Below, in pieces: positions 21,798 through 36,700 of a stretch of 64,000 nucleotides of DNA (within the stretch, counting starts at the first letter, position 1; each line of letters begins with the position of its first letter). The notes beneath the pieces were generated by a model. The model saw only the letters and a program-made list of their open reading frames with translations, did not search any database and was not told the DNA's origin. Source of the DNA: Pisaster brevispinus (lineage: Eukaryota > Echinodermata > Asteroidea > Forcipulatida > Asteriidae); the NCBI GenBank assembly GCA_023634235.1, contig JAMKCF010000006.1, positions 12,132,647-12,196,646 of the forward strand, in the 5' to 3' direction. The position numbers and the translations under genes are program-made.

Positions 21798-24700
21798 GTA
21801 AGTTCTTTGTTTCTAAAGATTTTTTAAAAGGAGGGGGATTTAGAACAACATCTTTGCAGCATATTTGTATATTTTAAGCACTCTTAAAAGTGTGTGTTGT
21901 TTCACCGAATACAATGTAAACTTTCCCGCCCGTTCTTTCCAAGATAAGACTTTAAATATTGATCTTTTGTTTTATAACAACTAATGGGCCTGTATAACTT
22001 GGTGTTTTTTTATGATACATTTACATAATTATGTCAACCCAATTAAGAACTATAAATATTGAAATGACTTGCACAATATGGGTATTTGAAGCGATAATAT
22101 CTGAGAAAGAATTCTGCTGGGAAAACTTGTATAATAAATGCAAACACATTAGCTACAATAATGGAGTAACAAAGTACAATGGACACAAAGTTCAGTGAAA
22201 TCATGGCGGTAGCTGGTATACATTGAATCACGTACAAGCAATTGACGGACCTATTCAAATACAAATTTATTAAAATGGTTCTTTAGGTTGCACTTGTTAC
22301 AAATTGGGATAATAGAACAAGTTCCTATTAAAAAATCACTGTTTATTGTTGTGGATTTATTTTTATTTTTTTTTTATTTTTTTTTATGTCATCATCATCC
22401 ACTCTCAGATGGTCTTACAAAGCATATTCCATTTAGGCCTTATCACAAAACGTGAATTTCTTTTCATAACTATAAATATCAAAAAAGTTACTTAAACGAA
22501 ATGTAAAACATTTTGGGGGTTGTGGGAAATTATGTTACTTTTAAGTTAAATGGAATAAAACTTTTTACCCAATACCCACAAAAAAGTTTGAATTCAACTG
22601 AAAAGTTTTAAGTAGATTAACCTGATTGTGAGGTGGGAGCCTTTTGTTTGATTTAAACTTGGAGTGCCAAGATCCTTCCAAACATTTTCATTTTCACAAG
22701 AACCTCAGAATATTTTTTCATTTTGCAATTTTTATATATATATATATTTTTTTTGGGGGGGGTCTCACACATAGGCCTAACCAATAGACTTTCTGTAGCT
22801 ATCACTTTAGCATAATATTTACTGATATTATAATTATTTTTTCAGTTGCGGTTTTTGTTTCTTCAAAATTGGGTTATACTATATCTTCAATAAAAAACGT
22901 TGTTGCTCTTTGCAGTGTTGGCTCAGAGATGCCCTCATGGATGGCTGATGCATGGAAACTCCTGCATCATCCTCAAGATGGAATCAAAGAGTTTCTTTGA
23001 AGCTCAGAAGCATTGTCAGTCTTACGATCAAGACACTGACTTAGTTGTCATCACCGATGATTCTCTCAATGTGAGTTTACACCAGAGTTTGTGTGTTGTT
23101 TTTTTGTTTAGGAAGAGCACATTCAGTCAAACAACTAGTTTTTATGGACAATGTCTAACCCATACACTCTCTCTCTCTCTCTTTGCTGAGATCTATTCCA
23201 TGTACTGCATCTCGATGCATGTTTCCATCCATCCTACAATCTAGACTGTTTAACCCTTTCGTTACCATAGGCGACTTTAGTCGACTGCACTCATACCCCC
23301 TCTTCCTTACCATTGGCGACTTTAGTCGACCAAGCTTGCACACAAAAAGGCACTCAAGCCTGAGCACAAAGGCCATTTGTAATAAAGTTGTAGTTTGGTC
23401 CATGTTCACCCTCCATACCCAAGCTTACCATCATTGGAAAGAGAAAGATCGGATCTTTCCAATGGTGGTAAAATAAAATAAGGTTGCTATTATGCAATCT
23501 CTTCAAATTGGAGTTGGAAGATCCAAAATGCCAAACACCTACGGAGCGCCATATGGTTGTGTACAAAAAAGTGTTTGGGATTACAGATTGCACTGAGGAA
23601 AGAATGACCAAGAACTTTGACATTTATTGGACCAATCTCAATGAGTTTTAGATTATATGAAGAACTTTTTTATTACTTATTTTGCTGTAAAACAATATCT
23701 TCAAGGAGATAATGGAGTTTGTAAAAGTGGCCTTTGAACAAAAGCTTTCTGTTGTGCAAGAATGTGTGCTTCACGCTTGAGTGGTCAAACAAAGCGGTCA
23801 CCAGCGGTTGTTTATGTCCAAACAATTCGGTAACGAAAGGGTTAAAGAATACCTACCTTCAGCTCCCCTGATTTATTTTCATCTTAAACATTTTCTTCTA
23901 TAGTAGCCCCTCACTAAGAGTGGCTTTTAGCCTTGTTTGAAGCGAACTTGCAGCAAAGAAAAATACAAAACAGTACCAGGACTTGATTTCACAAAGAGCT
24001 AAGATCAATCTTAAGATACAATATTAATCTTAATTTCTTAGCAAAGTGTGATGTCACAATACAAATCACATATTGACAACTCGTCTTATGATGCATTGAA
24101 CCAGATGGGTGATTGGAATAAATAGATAATCAGAAAGCTTACTCTTTTATACCAATGCCAATCCTCCAGAGAAAAAAAATTATCTGAAAGACTGTTAAAG
24201 TTGAGACAACAGCATTTGAAGACCCTACATGTCACAATAATTTTGTTTGTTTTGGTTGCCTCAACCAAAATATGATGTAAATGTGCACAAAATGCCTGAC
24301 ATTGCACACTATTTTCACTGAAACATGGCCATATTATGATGAATTTTCACAGGTTGGTTGTTTGATGTGTTTATTACACATTCATCTGAAGGTCGAAGGT
24401 TCAAATCCAGTTCTATTCAATTTTTCTCGTGTTTGTGCTTTCCCCTTAAACCACTTAAAAGTTATATTACAAGATGATGTTTGTTGTGAAAAATACCCCA
24501 ATGTTGAACCAAGCCTTGAACTAGTAATCCAAGTTCTTAAAAATACATTTTGCATGTCTTTAAAATAAATTTTTGATCTTGCTTTCTTTGGACAGGAATT
24601 CTTAAAAGAGCAGGTCAAAAACACTGGAGTGGACTTTTATATTGGGTTGCATGACCTTAGCACAGAGAGTAAATTCACTTGGGTCAATGGAGAAGAGCTC

Positions 24701-27700
24701 GTTCCTCAAAATAGGTGAGTTGACTTTTAAGTATCTTGAGTAAATTACCCCCTTTAAAAAAAATACTTTTGTATTATTTTATCTTTTGTTAGAGTAGTCT
24801 GTGGTTGTTGGGTTTTTTTTTCTCAGTCTGAATTCTGACAGATGATGCTGTTTCAAAAATGAAAGACATACAAAACGTTTGGCATATGCCATGAACAATA
24901 CAACAAAATACACAATACATGCAAAGTTGTTTGTACATGGCTGATGGACACGAGGTAATGTAGAGATCCTGACAATTATTCATTTTTAGTCATTGGCTGA
25001 TTCTTTTGTGCAATACCTGAAATGAAAGCTAACAGCTTTTTCCCAAATCTAAAATTAAAAAAATCTAGATATTGGGGTTAAATTGGCAAAAAAAGTTACC
25101 TAGGTTAAAAATGTATTTAAAAAACGTTTTAAAGTTGGGGGTCCAGGGGTCATGGACATCAAATGGGGGGGGGGGCACTTGCCCTCCTCCCCCTCCCCCT
25201 AGTACATGTACCTCCCTCAGCTATGCCACTGGGAGGAAGGACCACAGTAAGATTTAAAAAATCAGTGTTTACAGATTTGCACATAACTTCCAAGGTGTAA
25301 AGAAGGACATGGTGGAAAACTTCCTTTGAGATAGTTTTGCCTGAAATACTAATTATTTGCTATCAAAACAGTTTTATGGTGTTTTTTTTTCAGGGTTTTT
25401 GTGCAATATGCATTAAAATGGGCCTATATTTGCTTATTTTTATTGCAGCAATTCAAATAAACAATGGTGATTTGGGAGCCTTTTGGAAGAAAAATTCCCC
25501 CCTAACCTTTGGCAGTATTTTGTATGTTTTATTTTTATATTTTAGTTTTTATTTTATTATTTTGTCTAGAAGATTGGTACTGGTATGTTATGAGCTTAGT
25601 TATGTTATGAACTATAATCAGTGAGCTTTCAGAAAAGAATCTATCAAGTTTGTTTTCGTTGACTAACAATGTACATTATCTTGACTTTGGCTAAATAAAC
25701 TCACCAAACAATATTTTCCGCTCTTACAGTTTTTCTGAAATTAATTTTGATCGGAAGTTTCAAAGTTGAGAATATACAAGAGGATTTCTCATAATCCTGA
25801 AATCCATAAGATAGGTAAATTTGTGGTGCTAGTTTTTTGGTCTGTGTTTTTTGTTTAATATTTACAAATTTATTCATATATTTTTGTTCATCTTGCAGTC
25901 CAAATTGGTATCCAGGCGAACCCAACAATTCTGGTAATGAAGACTGTGTTGAGCTAATGAACCAGGGGAAATGGAACGATTTATCATGCAGCTTTTCACA
26001 GAGCTTCATTTGCCAAAGACCAAATGGTAAGCACGAGTTTCAATTTTACTTATTCATCATAGTAGGCGGGAACTCTCATCAGGGGTCTGGACCATTGAAC
26101 CCCCTGGATCTGCAACTAAAATCAAGCTAAGCACAAAAGTATACCTACCTGATTAAGGTTACCAGCCAAAATATATCATATGTACCAGCTGTGACTGGTA
26201 TCCTGCCCATTTTTGCTTAACAGAAAATTGTTAAGCAAAGAAAAATTGTCAGCTTAAATAGCTCCATGAAATCAGGCCCTGGGCCCACTTTTATAAAACC
26301 TGCAAGTACAAAAACTTGCTAAGTTCAGAACAATCTTGCTTAGCAGATAAAGAATTTCCAGCCAATATTCCATAAAGTTGACATTGTAGCATAGCAAAGA
26401 TATTTGGGAAGCAGGTTTTTTTTTATTAAACAGCTTTATGACATTGGACCCTGGTGCCACCCACTTTTCCTCCCAATTTTAATACTATTGCTTTAAAACA
26501 CAAGGTGTGCAGTTATAGACTTAAGTCACTAGCTAGATATAGCGCCCTCTTTGGTAAGAAAGAAGGCACATGTCAGGAGTTTGTTTACAACATGGAGGCT
26601 TCCTAGATGATTTTGCAACATAATACTGGGGAGGTTTTTCTCACATATTTCTGAGATGATGTTTCATTTTAAGTGACTAGACCGTTCCCCTCCCCGATGC
26701 TCTAGTCTGGAGCCTGGACAAATTATCATTACCTGTAAAAACTCACGAAAAAAAAAATTCTTTTCTAGCAATAGTTTATTTTCAAACTTCTCATTTGAAC
26801 TCCAGATATACCCCTGGATTGTGATGAAGACAACGGATGGGTCGTTGGTTTTGATTCTTGTTATAAATTCTACGACACGGCCAAGACGTGGGAGGGCGCT
26901 AGACAGTATTGTCGGGACCGGGATTCTGACTTGATGGTGATTGATCCGAAAGATGAGCAGAGTGTTGTCACATCCCAAGCCATTGCTAAGAAGTGGAAAA
27001 CATTCTGGATTGGGTTAACAGATAAGGTTTGATCTGTTTATTTATAAAATTATGTCTGTCAGTTATTCTAGGTGTATGACCCAAAGGAGAAGGAGGAAAC
27101 TGCGCCCAAATTTGGGCAAAACAATGAGGGGGAATGGACCACAAAAGCAAAACACCTTTATACTGTATTAGAAATTGGTACTTGTGTTTTAAGTCTGTGT
27201 GAAATCAACCCCTCCTCCCCCCCCCCTTAACCAAAGAGTCCCCATACGCCTGTGCAGTTAATTGTGTAACTTCTTATCTATGAGAAAATTATCACTGTAG
27301 CTTTACCATGAAAGAACAAAACAATTGTTATAATATGTTGGTGCATTGTTCCCAGCCAGCGAAAAGAGTGGGTGATGACAGGAGTTGTTCCACCATAGTT
27401 CTGATGAAATCACCACATGTGAACACGGCAACATGGAGTAGAATATGACAAGTGACAAAAGAGAATGGACATTGCTGGAGAAGGGCTTCATCCAGCACGG
27501 GATGAACACAGCCTGATGATTGTGAGGATGACGAGTTTTGGCACGCTATAAGGCTATGTTAGAATTGGCAGTTACGGCTGTGGCTGCACCTTGATTACCA
27601 TGTCATCATGCATTGAAGCATAGGCCTCCTTAGCAACACCATTAGCCGCAGCCAAAGCCACAGACGCTAGTTTCGGACATTCAATGCCTAATTGTATTTT

Positions 27701-30700
27701 CTTCCAATTTGTTTGTATTGATTGCTTTGACAGAAGAGTCACAAAGGAAACTATCAATGGGTGGACGGATCCAGTCTTGGGACATTTAAGAACTGGGCAG
27801 CAAACCAACCAGATAACACGTAGGTTGTCTGATATACTTTTGGTTATTTTTCCTTTCCTTCCTTCTCGTTCTTAATAATTATGAGCATTAATATGGAAAC
27901 AATTAAGTGTTTGTCCTATACACACATGCATCCTGGTGACTGCTCTATATTTCAACACCCCTATGTTCCAACAACTGTATAATGTTCCGAATACCCCTCA
28001 TGATTTACATGCTAGAGGGTTCATGTTTGGGTTAGGGTTAAGATTTGTAGGAAAATACACTAGGGGTGTCCGAACATAGGGGTTTCGGAACATAGTGGTG
28101 TTACAATAGACTCGGTGGGGTTCAAAGCCACAACCTTACACATTCTAGAGCATTGTCTTAATGGGTCTTATAATTCCAATGATAGCTCTGCTTTGGGATG
28201 CCCTTCAGGAGTGAAAAGCGCTATATTAACTGAGTGTTATTATTATTATTATCATTATTATTTTTATTAATAACCACTACCCCTCCTAGTGCACCTGGTC
28301 ACCAACAGCTTTATGTCCCATCTAAAGGACAAAGCAATAATAATAAGTGTCTTGCTTGAGGACACAAGTGTCCAGACCAGGAATCGAACCCACACGCTGC
28401 TGATCAGAAACACATCAGAGCTTGAGTCTGGTCACAACAATGAAATGTTGTACTTTGCTTGGCAGATGGTCATGCGGAGCCTTACATCCTTCTGCCAGTC
28501 ACCAAACAATATCCAATATATATCATTTTGTATCTCATTTCTTTTTTAATTTCCCAGGAATTTTGACAATGGCGGCAATTGTGCTGAGATTTTGGACCAA
28601 CCTCTTGATGGGAGATGGACAACTGCTGCATGCACAGACGAAAGACGATTCACATGTGAGAAGCCTAAAGGTAAAACCATTGATATCATTTGTCCTTCAT
28701 TTTTCCTTCTCTGTGATAAGGGATGGAATCAATGAGTTTTAATTTGTAAAATAATAGAGTTCAACTTTAGTAATGAACCCGAAACAAAGTGTGTAATTTC
28801 TATCTGAAAGCTTACTTGTTGTAAAGATAGTAATGGTGTAAAGCATCCTGCGAAATTATTTAGCCGGAAAATATAAAAATATAAAATCTGTTATTTAATT
28901 GTGTCATTTTGTAGTTTAATTATGCAAGATAACTTTGTTTACAATCATGGTTTTTCCCTTCTTCTTTTGTAGATAGCTAATCTACATGTGTAAGCTTTTG
29001 TTGTAAATGGTTTGTTTTAAACTGTCTTTAGCACTGTGTTTGAACGTAGCTGAGTGCCAGTTTTTGGTAGAAGCTTAAACCAGGCATTTTTGTTTTCCCT
29101 CTATGACTGGTACCCATCAGGAACATGTGCCCCAGGCTGGCGGATACATGGAGGATATTGTTACCAGTTCAATACCATTTCTCCAATGACGTGGCCCGCT
29201 GCTAAATCAACCTGTGAGGCTTATGGTGGATTCTTAGTCAGCATAACTAGGTTGGTGGTTTCAAAAATTGTGTTTAATAAACAATAATAACAATAGTGGC
29301 TTAATTCTGACATAGCACTCAAATCCAACTCTCAGTGACGCTCATGGCACTCTAACATTATTACCCCTGGTCTCACTGGACCATTTATTTCATTCCTTAA
29401 ACCATCTTGGCTCCTTTGTTGAGTATACAGCCTGTGCTGCCAAGTATGTGGCACGTCCAGCTAAGTCATGTCACAAGAATTACCTCTGCCCTCACAGGTA
29501 CCAATTTACCCCTGGGTGAAGAGAAGCAAATATAGTTAAGTGTCTTACTCAAGGACATAAATCATGGTTGGGATTCGAACCCACACCCTGATGACTCGGC
29601 AACCAGAACTTGAGTTCAATGCTCCAAACTAGGCTATGACCTGCCTCTGTTCTAGGAGGCCATCAGTAGAAAATGGGATAACAACACAAACAAACTTGAA
29701 ATTTACTCTGTGAAATATTCTGGTAATTCCTCCAGCTCCTGGCTTCCAATGTTTTATTAGCTGCGCAAATCCTTCCTCCTGTGTGTTGATGGTTTGGGGC
29801 AAGTTTTTGTATAGCAACCTCCAGATGGGAAAGCCTGGTACCATTGTGCCATTGAAACTGTGGACTTTAAGAAAAGGGATCCTGTGTTTTGACAGAGCAA
29901 GAATGTCATCGCTTCACTTTTGTTCAAACAATGGGAGAACAGACTACAGAAGTCCTCCATTTATGGGGTTGACAAACATGATATGCATGGGTGTTCATCG
30001 TCTCTGATGTAACTATACAAAAGCTTGCCCAAAAGAATGTGATATAGCAACTGCCTCTAGACTTAGGAATTCAATTCAAGTTAGTCACTTTTTCTTTGTT
30101 CAACCCAATTTTAAAAAAAAGATCTACCCAGTCAGTTTCACTTGTGGTTTATTACTTGATATTTGAAATAAAAAGTCACTTCCCAGGCTGTATCGTAAAC
30201 TTGGGTGTGATCCCTGGCTACATGGCTATTGACATAACAAGGTTATTGACAAAATAGGGAGACCACCAACATTAGGGCTAGATAGCTCAGTTGTTAGAGG
30301 GCGAGCGCCGCCACGTTAATCCGGAGGTCGCAGGTTCAAGTCCCGCTGTAGTCGACATAGAATTGAAATTAATGCGGTCATTTACGAGAAAAAATCATTG
30401 TACCAGGCATAAATTGAATCTAACCCGCAAAGTGAATTAACCTTTCTAAAAGTTAAAGTTCTTTTGATATGAATGTCTGACAAGGTTAATGCAATTCTAC
30501 AATTAAGTATTTAGACACAGAGCTATGATTGTGCACCTTTTAACTAATGTTGATAAAGTTGAGATAAACTGTTTTGATTTTCTTTTTCACCCAGTGATCA
30601 TATCCATTATCCAATTTATTGTGGGGACACCATGCGGGTAGTCTCCCATTATCTGTGAACCTTGAGCTTCAAATCACACATTCATTGGTGTCAACTTTGG

Positions 30701-33700
30701 TTCTGATAAAGCTTGTCAATAATTAGCAAAGTGTATATTTAACCCATCAAGTTTACAGATTTTATTGGGAAATAACTTATACAACAAGATTACAAAGTTC
30801 TCTTGAACTATATATATTTACATCATTTGTTTTGGGGGCGAGTACACTTTCCTCCTAATTTTTAATAAACCGATCTTGTTTTAGCCGGCACACGCAAGTG
30901 CTGCTGGCCACGCCGCCATTGCTGAAATGCTGGCAGTGCAAGGTTTTGAACACAAAGTCATGGAAAAACCATAGGCTGTTAAACTGTTTATGTGAATTAA
31001 GTGTCTTTCTCAAATTTTGGCAAAACAGTGGGGAACATTTTGAGCATAGCAAGAAGAAAAACAAATTGGACAGAGAAAGCAGAAAAAGTACTTTTCACCC
31101 GATATTAGAAATTGGTAAGAATGATTGTTAAGAATCCCTACATAAAGACCCATGTGTGATCTCTTTTGGGAGGAGTGTTGGTTCTGAAAGGAGCCATTCC
31201 ACATGTAAAGCTTCAAACATCACTTATCAATTAGCAATCTATACTATTGAATCTGTAACCTGCCCCATCTTGGATAAGAAGCGCGCCAGCGCTAATACTT
31301 TTGGATTAGAACGTCCGCCATCTCGGTTGCGCGGCGTCCCGCTAGTCATAAATCAAACCCATAAAGTAAACGGACTTCTATTTCCTCTCTTGTCATTTTT
31401 TTTTTATTCAGTGAAGATGAGAACTCCTTCATCACCTCGCAGTTTAAGACGCTAGCCTATGTGGGAATAGATAGTCTGTGGATGGGGGCATCAGGTAGGT
31501 CATCAATTAAAGTGTAACATTAAATCATTTCAGCCTAATGAGTTATATGCTTTATGTAATACTTTGACTATGTTTAACATTAGTCTTTGTCTCCTTTGTT
31601 TTGATAACTGCAAAATCCAAATCGCTTACCGGTATCTTCATTGGACTAGATTCCTCCACATGTGTATTTTATCCAGCAAACTCCTACGGTTTAAGAAGGT
31701 TGTCATCAGACATAATGTAGACGTTATCATGGAAATTCATTTTAAGCTTAAAATGTGAGCTTTGCCCGTAGTTTGCCCGTGTGCATGCGTGTTTTCACTT
31801 GTAAACCCTCTGGAGCGAGTACATTGCGTACCGCACCGTTGATCATCGAATGTGTAAACGCCCTTGACGTGTCCTATCCAGTCAATATTAATGCAGATCA
31901 ATGCCCAAAACATCTTCATCATTTACCCTGCAAATTGTGGTGTTTTAAAAAAATTGTAACTTTGGTAAAAAGAATTGCCCAAAACTAAGAAAATTGAGAT
32001 CATCATTCATAATCATGTGAAATTAGCTGGGGTTTTTTTTTTTTCAGTATAAAACATAAAATAAGGATCATAACATTTGTATCAATTGAGTTGCTACTTA
32101 TACTGTTTGAGCTGCTGTATTGCTCAGTAGAATTGTACCAACAAGATTTCCTAACTAGCTAAACTAGTCTAGATTTAATATCAATTTTTGACAAGAACTT
32201 ATGAGAATTTACAGCAAACTTGGAATGCCTGCCTCTGAAAAGCAAAACCTGCAGTGAGCTTTGTCTCGAAGACAAAAAAACCTTGAGTTGTAACAGGAAC
32301 TAAATTTTACACTGATGTTGAGTGTTTGTGATTTGTTTTTCTTGTACAGATTATACAACTGATGGGGTCTTCGAGTGGTCTGAAGGATCCTCTATATCTT
32401 TCAATAAATGGCATCCAACTGAACCTAAAAATACCCAAAATCCTGACTGTGGGAATTACAACACAGGTTAGAACTAATCAACAAGAAATAATTTGTAGGG
32501 GATTGGGAATGGTTCATAAATGGCATCCAACTGAACCTAAAAATACCCAAAATCCTGACTGTGGGAATTACAACACAGGTTAGAACTAATAAATGAGAAA
32601 TAGTTTAATAGGGATCAGGAAAGGGTCATAAATCGTGTCCTACAAACTGAACCTTAAACTATCCTCAACACTGACTGTGGGAATTACAACACATTAGTTA
32701 GAACTAATCAGTAAGAAATAATTTCTTGGAGTTTGTTAAAAGGGTCATAAATAGTATCCAACAAAACTGGACCTTAATAATACTATCAATTCTGACCATG
32801 GGAATTGTACGCAGGTTAAAACTGTTTAACACAAAATAATTCATTGGAGTTTTAAAAGGATCATAAATTCTACCCAACAAAAATTAACCTTCAAATACTG
32901 TCACTCCTGACTGGGGGATTAGGCCTGCAAGACAGGTTTGAACTAATCAATTAGAAATAAGTTGTCGGAGATTGGACAAGAGCCATCACTGGTTTTCAAC
33001 AAACTGAATCTTTAAAAAAAACTTGTCAATCCTGACTAGGGAAATTACAACACAGGTTAAGAACCAATAAATAAGAAATAGTTTGTTGGAGATTGGAAAA
33101 GGGTCATAAATAGTTTCTAAAAATCTTAACCTTCCAATTCCTTACTATTTAAACTTTTACTTATAGTTCCTGCACAAATTCTGGGTTTGGTCCTGCTAGC
33201 CACGCACTCAGTTCCATTGTGCATAGTTGGTTGTGTTTCTGTTCATAAGATCGTTTATTGTTTCAGGTCCAACGTTAACAAAATTCTCTCTTTTTCAAGA
33301 AATAATTTTACATAAAATAGCTTTTTGATGTTGCTCTGTCAGCTCATGTAAATGCAATAAGACAAAGAGCAAATCTTGATATGTTACTTTGGTGATGGGA
33401 GAGTAATTGTGTGATCGACATTTTCAATTTTTTTGTTTGACTGATTTCAGCTGATACTCAGGGTCGATGGGACACTGGCAACTGCTACGACGTGCAAGCA
33501 TTTATCTGCAAAATTAGAGCTGGTAATGTGATTTATTTTATATTTCACAATGCAATAAATGTGCAGAAAACTTCACACTAATAATAATGTGTTCTTAACA
33601 CGTTGACTGCCGGTCATAGATTCGTAGGGCGTTCCCATTTGCCGAGTGTGGTGCGCATGCGCGCATACTAAATAGGTACTTTTTTGGTGTCTACATGTTG

Positions 33701-36700
33701 TAATACGTTCATTTCTAACCCTAACCCTCACCACTGCCAGAAGCGTATTTGTTGCGTTCTCAGTGATGCCAGTGTATTCAATTAACAATACTAAAACCTT
33801 TCATTCTCTACGAGTATACTCGTAGTGGCAGAATCCGTTACACCTGTTACTATGAATATACTCCTAGGCGGCAGTCAACGTGTTAATTGTTACCCAAATA
33901 ATATTTTGGTTTTTGTACATTAAAAAGCAATTAAAACAAGTAGCAAGAATGCCAAAATTGTTTTAGTGAGCAATGAAGACATTACAAAAAGATTAAAAGG
34001 TTGAAGTGTAAAGGTACATCAATATAAGAAAACATCAAGTAGTAAACCACAAGGGAAACTGGCTGGGTCATTTTTTTAAAAATAATTTGGGGTTGAATAA
34101 AGAAAAACTTACAAGAGTGGGATTTGAACCAACGACCTCCGGATTAGTTTGTCAATATCTTTGTTTGGGTGCAAGTCAGAAGCCATACAACCCTACAAGG
34201 GATCACACCCAGATTTACGATACAAGCTGGGAAGTGGGCTCAGGGGATCACGTTGCTGGTAGTTACCAGATGAGCCATACATATGTTTGTCTCCAAAGTG
34301 GAAGGGGGCTTCTCATATTTTATTATTGTTTTTTGTTTTTTGTAGGTGACAAGGTTTGGCCCATTGATTCCAACCATGGTAAGTCGTTTTACGTCGGGTC
34401 AGTGCAAAAACATTGTATCTCCTAAAAAAGCACTTACGATACGCACGAGTTTGAAATTGTCCAAACTTAGAATCTTGCTTAAAATCACCCTTATATAAGC
34501 ACAAAACAAGTACACGACGAGATACAGCACTTTTTTACAGAGCATTTTCGTGCGAGATACGTTTTTGCATTGACTTGACATTTACATCATGTGTTATTTG
34601 AAAAATTTAATAATTTTCATTCTCTAGTTTTTTTAATAAACATGCTGGTTAGTTTCTTCCAACCAATCTATGAAACTTTCATTAAAAATTACTGGATATT
34701 ACACTTTAGTTAAAAGCAATGAAGAATAGCTTCTAATTTATGTTTGACTCTAGACCCCATTTCAGGCTTATTTCAGTTGTGGCAATCCAAATAAGCAATG
34801 ACAGTTCTATAAATGCTGTCTTCTTGACTTTGTCAGAATATCAGACTGAGTTATTTATCTGGAAGATTGGCACTGGCAAGAACTTCATAATAAGGAGAAA
34901 AATTATTTCAAGTAATGCCATGCATTTTAAGCTGACTCAGTTATTTATTTGTTTTTAAACTAAATTTGGTTGGGTTTTTTTTTATTGCAAATAAAAAATC
35001 TAGAAACAATGACTGCTGGCAAGGCACACACATGGTCAAAGCTAACCTCCCTTACTTTTTTTTTTGTCGCAACTAACTTTGGCAAAGGTCATTTTAAGGT
35101 CATGTGGTGTGCTGTAACCAACACAAAATGTTTTATAAATAGGGTTGATTTAATACGTACCGAAATTACTCAACCTGAAAATTGGGCCGATTTAATCGGC
35201 CTGGGGCGCTGTGAGGGTTAAAATTAAAAACTGATTAATTATTATTTGTAATTTCCAACCCTGTAGATTGCAGGCATAAATAGCCTTTACTCGATTTCCA
35301 ATGTTTTTGTTTGCCCTTGGGAAAAGGTATGATTAAGGGAAAGCCTGAAAAGTCTATTAAAAAGTCTACACCATGTGTACGTGTAGGTCAGCCCTTGTAC
35401 TCTATAAAATGTTCCCACTTTTTTTCAAAGATCAAATATCCTTTCTGAATTTGTCGATGTACTGTTTCCTTTGTGGCGTTTCCTCCCCTAATGTAAATGA
35501 TTGTCTCAACAGGCGTCGGCAATTGTCAGCCAGGATGGAACCTCTTTCTAGGCAACTGCTATTTCATCGATGCAAACTACATCGATTATGCAACAGCCAA
35601 GAGGAACTGTGAAGAGAAAAACACCAAGCTAACCAGTATCCTAAATGTGGATGAGCAGTCCTACCTTTCAAGTAAGCGTTAAGATTTATCAAAGGGGTTT
35701 CACAACCTTTCAGTTGTCTGGTTTTGAAACATTTTGTTTGTGCATCAAATCAACAAAACTTACAACATTAATTGTTTCTTGTTAAAATCAAATCTTATCC
35801 CTGATGTTTGTAAGTTTGTGATTGTAGACTCTGTTGCTATGACATCACACAGCCAGTGGGCTACTATTTTTGGAGTCAAATTTCATGTAAAGATATGTTG
35901 AGCATGTAAATGCCACCTGTCACCTGCAATACGCACTACACAGTAACATACAGGCAAAACTGACTCCCAAAAATGGCACAACCAAGATTTATTTTGGTGC
36001 TGACATCCGATGATTTAAGTCGATGGAAAGAAGAAGGTTTTTTGTTGTTGTTGTTTTTTTAGAGCATTTGTGATTTTGTTGACTGGATTAATCTCAAGAA
36101 AACATTTCGTTTAAGCAGATATCTTCAAATCTTTTCTCAGCTGCAAAATGTTCTTTTAATAACACCATCTCGAATAGTTTTGGTTTCTCCATATATGGAT
36201 ACAAGCATGATAATTCTGTGTTTTTAAAACTATAGTGAGGACGTACATGTTGAAGGCATTCCTATGGATCGGGCTGAATGACAAGGCCAATGAAGGAGAC
36301 TTTGTTTGGGAGGATGGCTCCCCAGTAAGTATCAAAAGCTTTCCATCCAAGGGTCCTAAAACAAGTGTTAGGCCTAAGTTTTATCAGGATTTTTCCCCCT
36401 GTGTTTTAAGGATTTTTCATAATCCCCCTTTGCCTTCAGAGTTTCTTGAATTTGAGATCACAGGGAAGACAGGCATAGCCCATGCTGTGATCCTTGTGGT
36501 GGTGCAAAGAGTCTGAAAACTTCTTCTTGTTCACTAACTGTGCCAAGTAACAGGTTGAAATTGTAAACTGCAACAGACTGGCAAGATTTCAACCTCTGCA
36601 TAGTGGGAGTACAGTCAAGTCAGGTTTGCGGTGACACCATGCATATAGGTCTCTTTTTATAAGTAGTGGTGGCTCTGAGAAGACCTGGTTTTTTGACAAA

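Noticed and set aside
36325..36516. Read-through of the CTLD4 middle exon
   Set aside because: The donor CCA|GTAAGT is strong, and the next exon at 37242 supplies the expected FEFTNW sequence.
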